Source: Proteobacteria bacterium SG_bin4
Lineage (GTDB): Bacteria > Pseudomonadota > Gammaproteobacteria > Burkholderiales > Nitrosomonadaceae
Assembly (NCBI GenBank): GCA_002083395.1
Contig: LWDH01000022.1
Coordinates: 1-62,570 of the forward strand
Reading direction: 5' to 3'
Length of the DNA: 62,570 bases
Within the stretch, counting starts at the first letter, position 1. Every line of letters starts with the position of its first letter. The position numbers and the translations under genes were made by a program. Shown here piece by piece: positions 53,828-61,282 of the stretch. The notes under the pieces are model-generated. The model ran no database searches. It was not told the origin of the DNA and saw only the letters and a list, made by a program, of their open reading frames with translations.

Positions 53828-53904
53828 CCGCCGCTTACGTTCATGACGGAATGACAGGGTCACGAACGTAGTCGGCGGGCAGGGCGGTATGGAATTTTTA
53901 CGGA

Positions 53905-54186
53905 TTAGTCCTTGCGTTGGGTGACTTCGACTAAATGATACCCAAACTGCGTTTTAACCGGTCCTTGCACTTCGCCGACCGGTGCGCTGAACACAACCGT
54001 GTCAAATTCCTTGACCATTTGGCCGCGGCCGAATTCTCCTAATTCACCGCCTTGCTTGCCCGATGGGCATAGCGAATGTTGTTGCGCCAATGCGCCGAAA
54101 TCGGCGCCGTTTTCGATTTCCGCTTTCAGGTTGTTACATTGTTCTTCGGTTTTTACCAGAATATGACGGGCGCTGGCTCGTGCCAT
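53905..54186 (-). CDS. ppiC: Parvulin-type peptidyl-prolyl isomerase PpiC
   Basis: A 93-residue single-domain parvulin, the same size as E. coli PpiC. ATG 54186 has AAGGAGA upstream; the longer frame to 54393 is not needed. Motifs: ARHILVKTEEQCNNLK, FGALAQQHSLCPSGKQGGELGEFGRGQMV in parts, and FGYHLVEVTQR. It speeds proline isomerisation of substrate proteins in the cytoplasm. Confidence 0.93.
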   Translation of the reverse strand: MARASARHILVKTEEQCNNLKAEIENGADFGALAQQHSLCPSGKQGGELGEFGRGQMVKEFDTVVFSAPVGEVQGPVKTQFGYHLVEVTQRKD

Positions 54187-54346
54187 AAGTGTTCTCCTTA
54201 AAGGTGTGATGCAGAAATAATCGGGATAGCTCGCTGCCATCGCATCATTTGGAATTGACGGAAAGCGCGCGATAAGCAAGATGGAATTTAACACAGAGCA
54301 CCGCCGCAATGCAGCTTTTTCTACCAGCAGCCGGATGTAAAGCGGC

Positions 54347-55621
54347 TTACGAGGCGGCTGCAAGGGCTTGTTCCAGATCTTCCAGAATGTCATCGATATG
54401 TTCGATACCGATGCACAACCGGATCATATCCGCCGTCACGCCTGCCGCGGCCAGTTCGGGCTCGGTGAGCTGACGGTGCGTGGTGGACGCCGGATGCGCC
54501 GCCAGCGATTTGGCGTCGCCGATATTGACCAGGCGCTTGAATAATTTGAGCGCGTCGTAGAATTTCACGCCGGCATCGAAACCGCCTTTGATGCCGAACG
54601 CCAGCAATGCCGAAGGCCGGCCTTTCATGTATTTCTGCGCCAGTTGATAGTATTCCGACGACGGCAAACCGGCATACTTGACCCATGCGACACCCGGATG
54701 CTTCTCCAGGTAGTGCGCCACATTCAGCGCGTTTTCGGTATGCCGCTCCATGCGCAGCGACAGGGTTTCAATCCCTTGCAGGAAAAAGAACGCGTTCATC
54801 GGCGACATCGCCGAGCCGGTATTGCGCAAAGCGACCGTTCGCACCCTGCCGATATAAGCCGCCGGCCCCAGCGCTTCGGTATAGATGACGCCGTGGTAGG
54901 CCGGTTCCGGATTATTCAGCATCGGAAAACGCTTGGCATGCTCGGCCCACGGGAATTTGCCGGAATCGACGATGATGCCGCCGATCGAAGTGCCGTGTCC
55001 GCCCATGTATTTGGTCAGCGAATGCACCACGATATCCGCGCCGAACTCGATCGGTTTCATCAGCACCGGCGTCGGTACGGTATTGTCGACGATGAGCGGG
55101 ATGCCATGACGATGCGCCAGTGCCGCAATGGCTTCCAGATCCGGGATATTGCCCGCCGGGTTGCCGAGCGTTTCGCAGTAAACCGCAGCGGTTTTATCGT
55201 CGATCAGCGGCTCCATGCTGGCGGCCCGGTCGTCCTTGGCAAAACGCACGTCGATGCCGAGCTTCGGCAGCATGTGCGCAAACAGCGTGTAGGTGCCGCC
55301 GTACAGCATTGGCACGCTGACGATGTTATTGCCGACTTCGGCAATGTTGATGATCGAATAATGAATCGCTGCCTGCCCGGAACTCAGAGCCAGCGCCGCT
55401 ACGCCGCCTTCAAGCGCAGCCACGCGCTGTTCCAGCACATCGTTGGTCGGATTCATGATGCGGGTATAAATATTGCCCGGCACCGCCAGATTGAATAAAT
55501 CCGCGCCATGCTGGGCGTTATCGAATTCGTATGCGACGGTTTGGTAAATCGGAACAGCAACGGCTTTGGTCGTGGGATCGGTCTGATAACCGGTATGGAT
55601 CGCGATGGTTTCGTCTTTCAT
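54347..55621 (-). CDS. metY: O-acetylhomoserine sulfhydrylase / aminocarboxypropyltransferase
   Basis: A 424-residue PLP enzyme of the Cys/Met metabolism family. Signatures: IHTGYQTDPTTKAVAVPIYQT, YTRIMNPTNDVLEQRVAALEGG, PLIVDNTVPTPVLMKPIEFGADIVVHSLTKYMGGHG in parts, with the PLP lysine in SLTKY, and the C-terminal ASTTHRQLTEPELAAAGV. It makes homocysteine directly from O-acetylhomoserine and sulfide. AAGGATGA precedes the ATG. No Met-regulatory riboswitch could be recognised in the 283-bp gap upstream. Confidence 0.94.
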   Translation of the reverse strand: MKDETIAIHTGYQTDPTTKAVAVPIYQTVAYEFDNAQHGADLFNLAVPGNIYTRIMNPTNDVLEQRVAALEGGVAALALSSGQAAIHYSIINIAEVGNNIVSVPMLYGGTYTLFAHMLPKLGIDVRFAKDDRAASMEPLIDDKTAAVYCETLGNPAGNIPDLEAIAALAHRHGIPLIVDNTVPTPVLMKPIEFGADIVVHSLTKYMGGHGTSIGGIIVDSGKFPWAEHAKRFPMLNNPEPAYHGVIYTEALGPAAYIGRVRTVALRNTGSAMSPMNAFFFLQGIETLSLRMERHTENALNVAHYLEKHPGVAWVKYAGLPSSEYYQLAQKYMKGRPSALLAFGIKGGFDAGVKFYDALKLFKRLVNIGDAKSLAAHPASTTHRQLTEPELAAAGVTADMIRLCIGIEHIDDILEDLEQALAAAS

Positions 55622-55904
55622 TGATTCATCCTTTTAGAAAAAACAGTCTTGGCAACGACTTTGCGCTTGGTTCGCAGGCGTGCTGTTCGCCATCCGGATA
55701 CCGCCTGCTGGATTTCAACCTTTTACCGCGTTGCATCAGCCGCGTCAATCGGCAAGCAGGAAACAAAATATCCCGATAGTCCTACATTCAGTCGCGATTC
55801 AGTTCGCGAAGAGCAGAATCATCCACAACATCAGAACGATCGGACATCGGCTGACGGGAACAGCAAAGAAATTGAACAAAAAAAGATTTTTGAGGAGAAA
55901 CACC

Positions 55905-56207
55905 ATGAACACCAGAAAAATACTGATCATCGCCGCAGTCATCGGCATGTTTTTGCTTGGCGGATGCGTTGCCACGCCATACTACGGCGGCGCAGGCTAC
56001 TATCGTACCACCGCCCACGGTTATGGTTATCAGCCTTATGCGACTTATGGTTACCGGAGTATTCCGCGTTACGGCATGCCGAATTACACCATCGGCGGCC
56101 GCATTCATCTGCACGGCGGTCATAAACATGGTTTCGGCGGACACCGGCATTGGGGTGGATACCGGCACCATGGCGGTCACGGCAGGGGACATGGAAGGCG
56201 CCATTGA
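55905..56207 (+). CDS. His/Gly/Tyr-rich small lipoprotein
   Basis: A 100-residue lipoprotein. ATG 55905 follows GAGGAGA; MNTRKILIIAAVIGMFLLGGC gives the lipobox. The mature part is low complexity: YYGGAGYYRTTAHGYGYQPY first, then a His/Gly tail with HGGHKHGFGGHRHWGGYRHH and ending GRRH. About 16 histidines in the tail could bind Ni, Zn or Cu ions, or the protein may be a surface material. Stand-alone gene. Longer upstream frame to 55680 is not supported. Confidence 0.75.
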   Translation: MNTRKILIIAAVIGMFLLGGCVATPYYGGAGYYRTTAHGYGYQPYATYGYRSIPRYGMPNYTIGGRIHLHGGHKHGFGGHRHWGGYRHHGGHGRGHGRRH

Positions 56208-56319
56208 CGGACGAGGGCTTATCTTTCAGAATCAGCTTTGAAGTACGGAATGCTTAAGATCGGGTTAAACTATGGCAGTATAAAATAGCGAATAGACCGG
56301 CAATTTTTATAGACCTGCC

Positions 56320-59097
56320 ATGACCGAAAACCAGAATCCCGAACAGAAAGCACGCGACCGCATCGATGCCTTGCTAAGGCAAGCAGGCTGGATGGTTCAA
56401 TCGGCCCGGAAGATCGATCTGAATTCGGGGTTAGGCCAGGCGGTGCGCGAATATCAGACCGATGCCGGTCCGGCTGACTATGTATTGTTCGTGGATAAAA
56501 AGCCAGTCGGCGTGATTGAAGCCAAGCGGGAAGACTTGGGTCACAGAATCACTGAGGTGGAATTGCAAACGGCAGGCTATGCCGCCGCCAAGCTGAAGTG
56601 GATTAACAACACCCAACCGATGCCTTTTCTGTACGAAAGTACCGGCATCGTCACGCGCTTTACCGATGGCCGCGATCCCAAGCCGCGTTCGCGCGAGGTG
56701 TTCTGCTTCCATCGCCCGGAAACGCTCAAGGAATGGCTGAGCCAAGGTGACAGCCTGCGTGCGCGCTTGCACCACATTCCGCCGCTGAATCCAAACCATC
56801 TTCCTGCGAAAGAATTGCGCTTGCGAGATTGCCAGGAAATCGCCATCACCAATCTGGAAGAATCCTTCAAAGCCGACCGCCCGCGCGCCCTGATTCAAAT
56901 GGCGACCGGCGCGGGCAAAACGTACACCGCGATCACTTCCATCTACCGCCTGCTCAAGCACGCGCACGGCAAGCGCATATTATTTCTGGTGGACACCAAA
57001 AACCTCGGCGAGCAGGCCGAGCAGGAAATGATGTCCTACGTACCGATCGACGATAACCGCAAGTTCACCGAGCTGTATAACGTGCAGCGCCTGAAAAATT
57101 CCTTCGTTGCCAAGGACAGTCAGGTGTGTATCAGCACCATCCAGCGTTTATATGCCATCCTCAAGGATAAAGAGCTGGACGAGGCCACCGAAGACATCAA
57201 TCCCGCCGAGCTGAAGCTGGGCAAGGAACCGCTGCCTGTCGTCTACAACGAAAAAATCCCGCCGGAGTTTTTCGATTTCATTTTTATCGACGAATGCCAC
57301 CGCTCCATCTACAACCTGTGGCTGCAAGTGCTGGATTATTTCGACGCCAGCTTGATCGGCCTCACCGCCACGCCGGACAACCGCACCTACGGTTTCTTCA
57401 AGAAGAACGTGGTCAGTGACTACAGCCACGAAAAGGCCGTGGCCGATGGTGTCAACGTCGGTAACGAAGTGTATGTGATCGAAACGCAGATCAGCCAACA
57501 AGGCGCGCAGATCGCTGCCAAGCAACAGGTGGAAAAGCGCGAAAAACTCACACGCAGAAAACGCTGGGAAATGCAGGACGAAGACGAAGCCTATTCCGCT
57601 ACGCAGCTCGACCGCAACATCGTCAACCCCGACCAGATACGCACCGTGATCCGCACTTTCCGCGACAAACTGCCGGAAATCTTCCCCGGCCGCCGCGAAG
57701 TACCCAAGACCCTGATCTTCGCCAAGACCGATAGCCACGCCGACGACATCATCCAGACCGTGCGGGAGGAATTCGGCGAATCGAATATGTTCTGCAAGAA
57801 AATTACTTCCAAAGTGGATGACGCCAAATCCGTGCTGGCGCAGTTCCGCAATGACTACTACCCGCGCATTGCCGTCACCGTGGACATGATCGCCACCGGC
57901 ACCGATGTCAAGCCGCTGGAATGCCTGCTGTTCATGCGTGACGTCAAAAGCCGCAACTATTTCGAGCAGATGAAAGGCCGCGGCACGCGCACGCTGGATT
58001 GCGACGATCTGCAGAAAGTCACGCCTTCCGCCAGCAGTGCCAAGACGCATTACGTGATCGTGGATGCCATCGGCGTTACGCAATCGCTCAAAACCGCCAG
58101 CCAGCCGCTCATCACCAAACCCAGCGTGCCGCTGAAGGATCTGGCGATGTCTGTGATGATGGGCGCGACCGACGAAGACACCGTGAGTTCGTTGGCCGGA
58201 CGGCTGGCGCGGCTCAACAAACAACTCGATACCGACGAGCAACGCCGCATTCGCGAAGCAGCAGGCGGACTGGAGCTGAATCAGCTGGTGAGTAAACTGT
58301 TCGGGGCCATCGACGCCGACAACATCGAAGCCCGCGCGCTGGAAATTGCCAAACTGCCACAAGGCTCAGACCCCGGCGACACTCAGCGCGAACTGGCGCA
58401 GAGCCAACTGGTGAATGAAGCGGCCAAGGCGCTCAACGGCGAGCTGGTCGAACTCATCGAATCCATCCGCCGCGACAAGGAACAAACCATCGACCACGAT
58501 AACCTCGACAGCGTGTTGCGCGCCGGGTGGGACAAGGACGCCGCGAGCAACGCGCAGGCCTTCGTGGACGAATTCGCCGGTTACCTGAGAAGCCAGCGCG
58601 ACCACATCGCCGCGCTCGCCATCTTCTTCGACCAGCCGTACCGCCGCCGCGAAATCACCTACGGCATGATCCGGCAGGTGCTGGACAAGCTCAAGACCGA
58701 CAAACCCAAACTCGCCCCGGTGCGCGTGTGGCAGGCCTACGCCCAGCTCGATCATTACAAGGGCCAGCCGATCAGCGAACTCACCGCGCTGGTCGCACTG
58801 ATCCGCCGCGCCTGCGGCATTGACGAGACGCTTACCAACTACGACGCCGTGGTGCGCCGCAACTTCCAGAACTGGATCATGAAACATCACTCCGGCGGTG
58901 CAGAAAAATTCAACGAAGAACAAATGGACTGGCTGCGCATGGTGCGCGACCACGTCGCCAATTCCTTCCACATTGAACGCGACGATCTCGACATGACCCC
59001 GTTCGACAGCCAGGGCGGGCTGGGCAGGATGTATCAGTTGTTTGGGGCGAGGCTGGAACCGCTGCTGGATGAGTTGAATGAGGTGTTGGTCGCATGA
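56320..59097 (+). CDS. hsdR: Type I restriction enzyme R subunit
   Basis: A 925-residue HsdR of the EcoEI-like group. N-terminal nuclease: Asp53 in GPADYVLFVDKKPVGVIEAKRE with the EAK pair at 67-69. Then the SF2 motor: Walker A MATGAGKTYTA (about 190), Walker B FIDECH (about 323), LTATPDN, the second RecA-like domain with VDMIATGTDVKP and the motif VI-like MKGRGTRTLD. The C-terminal 250 residues contact the methylase. It would translocate and cut unmodified DNA with HsdM and HsdS. hsdM is not seen in the window; it may lie downstream. A repeat begins one base after the stop codon. Confidence 0.93.
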   Translation: MTENQNPEQKARDRIDALLRQAGWMVQSARKIDLNSGLGQAVREYQTDAGPADYVLFVDKKPVGVIEAKREDLGHRITEVELQTAGYAAAKLKWINNTQPMPFLYESTGIVTRFTDGRDPKPRSREVFCFHRPETLKEWLSQGDSLRARLHHIPPLNPNHLPAKELRLRDCQEIAITNLEESFKADRPRALIQMATGAGKTYTAITSIYRLLKHAHGKRILFLVDTKNLGEQAEQEMMSYVPIDDNRKFTELYNVQRLKNSFVAKDSQVCISTIQRLYAILKDKELDEATEDINPAELKLGKEPLPVVYNEKIPPEFFDFIFIDECHRSIYNLWLQVLDYFDASLIGLTATPDNRTYGFFKKNVVSDYSHEKAVADGVNVGNEVYVIETQISQQGAQIAAKQQVEKREKLTRRKRWEMQDEDEAYSATQLDRNIVNPDQIRTVIRTFRDKLPEIFPGRREVPKTLIFAKTDSHADDIIQTVREEFGESNMFCKKITSKVDDAKSVLAQFRNDYYPRIAVTVDMIATGTDVKPLECLLFMRDVKSRNYFEQMKGRGTRTLDCDDLQKVTPSASSAKTHYVIVDAIGVTQSLKTASQPLITKPSVPLKDLAMSVMMGATDEDTVSSLAGRLARLNKQLDTDEQRRIREAAGGLELNQLVSKLFGAIDADNIEARALEIAKLPQGSDPGDTQRELAQSQLVNEAAKALNGELVELIESIRRDKEQTIDHDNLDSVLRAGWDKDAASNAQAFVDEFAGYLRSQRDHIAALAIFFDQPYRRREITYGMIRQVLDKLKTDKPKLAPVRVWQAYAQLDHYKGQPISELTALVALIRRACGIDETLTNYDAVVRRNFQNWIMKHHSGGAEKFNEEQMDWLRMVRDHVANSFHIERDDLDMTPFDSQGGLGRMYQLFGARLEPLLDELNEVLVA

Positions 59098-59188
59098 AAA
59101 TCTCCCCTAGCCCCTCTTTTCCAAAGAGGGGAACTATAGCGTACCGCATCAGCCTCCCCCTTTGAAAAAGGGGGAGCGAGGGGAATTT
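59098..59188. repeat. Intergenic repeat copy A, between hsdR and the DUF559 gene
   Basis: Ends pair as CTCCCCTAGCCCCTC... / ...GAGGGGAATT and the inner arms CCCCCTTTGAAAAAGGGGG form a hairpin. It matches copy B at 59548 in order and motifs. The GAGGGG near its right end serves as ribosome site for the ATG at 59189. Confidence 0.8.
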
Positions 59189-59548
59189 ATGGAGCCATAC
59201 AATCCAAAACTAAAAGAACATTCCCGCACGCTCAGAACGAACATGACCGACGCTGAGCAAGTGTTGTGGCATCGCATTCGCCGCAAACAAATACAAAATG
59301 TGCAGTTCTATCGGCAAAAACCATTGCTCACGTTTATCGTGGATTTTTACTGCCCGGCTGCTAAGCTGGTAATCGAACTTGATGGCAGTCAGCATTTTGA
59401 AACCGCACACCAAACCAAAGACCAGGAACGGGACACGGCACTGGCTGGCTTGGGTTTGCATGTACTGCGGTTTGACAATCGGCAGGTGCTGCTGGAAACG
59501 GATGCAGTGTTGAATGTGATCAACGAAATGGTGAAGGAGAGAATGTGA
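59189..59548 (+). CDS. DUF559 endonuclease-like protein
   Basis: A 119-residue DUF559 protein, of the Vsr-like nuclease fold. ATG 59189 is used; the upstream in-frame extension lies in the repeat. Motifs: LRTNMTDAEQVLWHRIRRKQI, FYRQKPLLTFIVDFYCPAAKLVIELDGSQHF in parts, then RFDNRQVLLETDAVLNVI. The FIVDFYC and IELDG acidic residues fit a D...ExK-like nuclease site. Members often lie singly in genomes next to such repeats. Its place inside the hsd operon, with a repeat copy on each side, looks like an inserted cassette that keeps the genes downstream in transcription. Confidence 0.88.
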   Translation: MEPYNPKLKEHSRTLRTNMTDAEQVLWHRIRRKQIQNVQFYRQKPLLTFIVDFYCPAAKLVIELDGSQHFETAHQTKDQERDTALAGLGLHVLRFDNRQVLLETDAVLNVINEMVKERM

Positions 59549-59647
59549 AATCCCCCCTAGCCCCCCTTTTTCAAAGTGGGGAATTGTCAGCGGAACATCG
59601 GGCCCGCCCGTCTTCCCCCTTTGAAAAAGGGGGATTGAGGGGGATTT
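59548..59647. repeat. Intergenic repeat copy B, between the DUF559 gene and hsdS
   Basis: Same arrangement as copy A: AATCCCCCCTAGCCCCCC at the left, inner CCCCCTTTGAAAAAGGGGG hairpin, GAGGGGGATT at the right. The two copies bracket the DUF559 gene exactly. Confidence 0.8.
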
Positions 59648-59690
59648 GCCGTTGTGTGGTTTTGTGTTCATTAAATGAGATGTTGGTGGG

Positions 59691-61265
59691 ATGATGAATG
59701 GATTCCCCGAATCATGGCTAGCTATGACTTTAAGTGATGCGGTTATCAACATCGCAATTACTGATAAGAAAATTCCGCAGAAAGAATACTTGAGAGAAGG
59801 TGCTATTCCCATCATTGACCAAGGACAGAATTACATCGGTGGATACACTGACGAGAAAGAAAAGGTGGTCGATTGTGAACTACCTACTATTGTTTTTGGT
59901 GACCACACACGAGCCGTCAAATTTGTAAACCGCCCTTTTGCACCGGGTGCAGATGGCGTGAAAATTATGCAGCCGCAGCGCTTCTTCAATCCAAGGCTGC
60001 TCGAATACTTTATTCGCCACATAGCTGCGCACTTAACTGATCATGGCTATGCGCGACACTATCAGCATTTAGTGAAATCAACTATTCCGCTCCCACCCAC
60101 AAACGAACAACACCGCATCGTCGCCAAAATCGAAGAACTGTTTTCTGAGCTGGACAAGGGCGTCGAATACCTGAAAACCGCGCAGGCACAGCTCAAAGTG
60201 TACCGCCAGGCGCTGCTGAAACATGCTTTCGAAGGCAAGCTCACTGTGCAGTGGCGCGAACAGCGCCGTGCCAAACAATCCGTCGCCCCCGCGAAGGCGG
60301 GGGCCCAGCCTTTGAATGACATGGATTCCCGCCCGACGCCTTCGCGGGGGCTGGCACTGCGCGGAAATGACGAAGTAAGTGGCGGGAATGACAAACCACT
60401 CGAAACCGCCGCTGACTTGCTCAAGCGAATCCAACAGGAGAGAGTGCAGCGCTACCAGCAACAACTCGCGGACTGGGAAGCCTCCGGCAAGCAAGGCAGC
60501 AAACCCAAACCCCCGAAATCCCTGCCGTCACTCACCGCCGAAGAACTGGTTGAATTATCTGAATTGCCGGAGGGGTGGGGGTGGGTGAAATTTGGTGAGC
60601 TAACTCAAGGTTCTCAAAATGGAATATCGAAAAGAAAAGCCGAAACCGGAAAGGAATTCATTGTTCTGCGACTAGCTGATATTGTTGACCAAAGGCCCTC
60701 TCTCGATTCACCAAGGACAATAAGGCTTACCGAAGAAGAAATACAGAACTACGTTTTACACAAAGATGAGCTGCTTTGCATTCGAGTGAATGGCAGCCCA
60801 GATTTGGTTGGGCGAATGGTTTTAATAAGCGCTAATATAGAGGCCGCATTTTGCGATCACTTCATCCGGTTTAAGTTACTTACAGGAATTTGTTCTGCTG
60901 GTTTCCTAAGACATTTCTTTGATACCCACAGCATCAGGAGATATGTTGAATTAAACAAGATTTCAAGCGCCGGCCAGAATACGGTTAACCAAGAAATGCT
61001 CAGTTCTGCTTTTGTTGCGATCTGTGGGATAGAAGAGCAAAAGGTAATTGTTCAATTACTGGAGGAGAAGTTTTCCGAAGCCGACCAACTCGACCAAACC
61101 ATCACTACCGCACTTCAACAAGCCGAAGCCCTGCGCCAGTCCATTCTGAAAAAAGCCTTTTCCGGGCAATTGGTGCCGCAAGATCCGAACGACGAACCTG
61201 CTTCGGAATTGCTGGCGCGTATCAAGGCGGAACGTGTTGTGAACAAAGCTATCATTAAACCTTGA
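59691..61265 (+). CDS. hsdS: Type I restriction specificity subunit with an in-frame repeat insertion
   Basis: A 524-residue HsdS. TRD1 covers about residues 1-135; the first conserved coiled coil is PTNEQHRIVAKIEELFSELDKGVEYLKTAQAQLKVYRQALLKHAF in parts (137-180). TRD2 is about 290-430, followed by the second coiled coil (AEADQLDQTITTALQQAEALRQSILKKAFSGQLVPQDP in parts). It chooses the DNA site for HsdM and HsdR. Between the first coiled coil and a second basic helix, residues 197-236 are an extra segment (VAPAKAGAQ start) encoded by a genomic repeat. MM at the start allows either ATG. Confidence 0.92.
   Translation: MMNGFPESWLAMTLSDAVINIAITDKKIPQKEYLREGAIPIIDQGQNYIGGYTDEKEKVVDCELPTIVFGDHTRAVKFVNRPFAPGADGVKIMQPQRFFNPRLLEYFIRHIAAHLTDHGYARHYQHLVKSTIPLPPTNEQHRIVAKIEELFSELDKGVEYLKTAQAQLKVYRQALLKHAFEGKLTVQWREQRRAKQSVAPAKAGAQPLNDMDSRPTPSRGLALRGNDEVSGGNDKPLETAADLLKRIQQERVQRYQQQLADWEASGKQGSKPKPPKSLPSLTAEELVELSELPEGWGWVKFGELTQGSQNGISKRKAETGKEFIVLRLADIVDQRPSLDSPRTIRLTEEEIQNYVLHKDELLCIRVNGSPDLVGRMVLISANIEAAFCDHFIRFKLLTGICSAGFLRHFFDTHSIRRYVELNKISSAGQNTVNQEMLSSAFVAICGIEEQKVIVQLLEEKFSEADQLDQTITTALQQAEALRQSILKKAFSGQLVPQDPNDEPASELLARIKAERVVNKAIIKP
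60281..60396. repeat. Palindromic repeat inserted in frame in hsdS
   Basis: CCCCCGCGAAGGCGGGGG near the left and CCTTCGCGGGGG further on, with the GGAATGAC-type ends, are the pattern of a proliferating REP-like repeat usually found between genes. Here it keeps the frame and adds about 40 residues (VAPAKAGAQ to GGNDKP). Length (116 bp) and frame should be confirmed against a relative without it. Confidence 0.75.
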
Positions 61266-61282
61266 CGGATGAGTATCTGTAT

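Noticed and set aside
55622..55904. Search for a SAM- or SAH-type riboswitch upstream of metY
   Set aside because: No recognisable conserved core could be found by eye in this 283-bp gap; no other feature is seen in it.
57148..58362. Long minus-strand frame opposite hsdR (404 codons)
   Set aside because: It is a shadow of the GC-rich hsdR codon pattern; its translation has no family features and hsdR motifs are complete.
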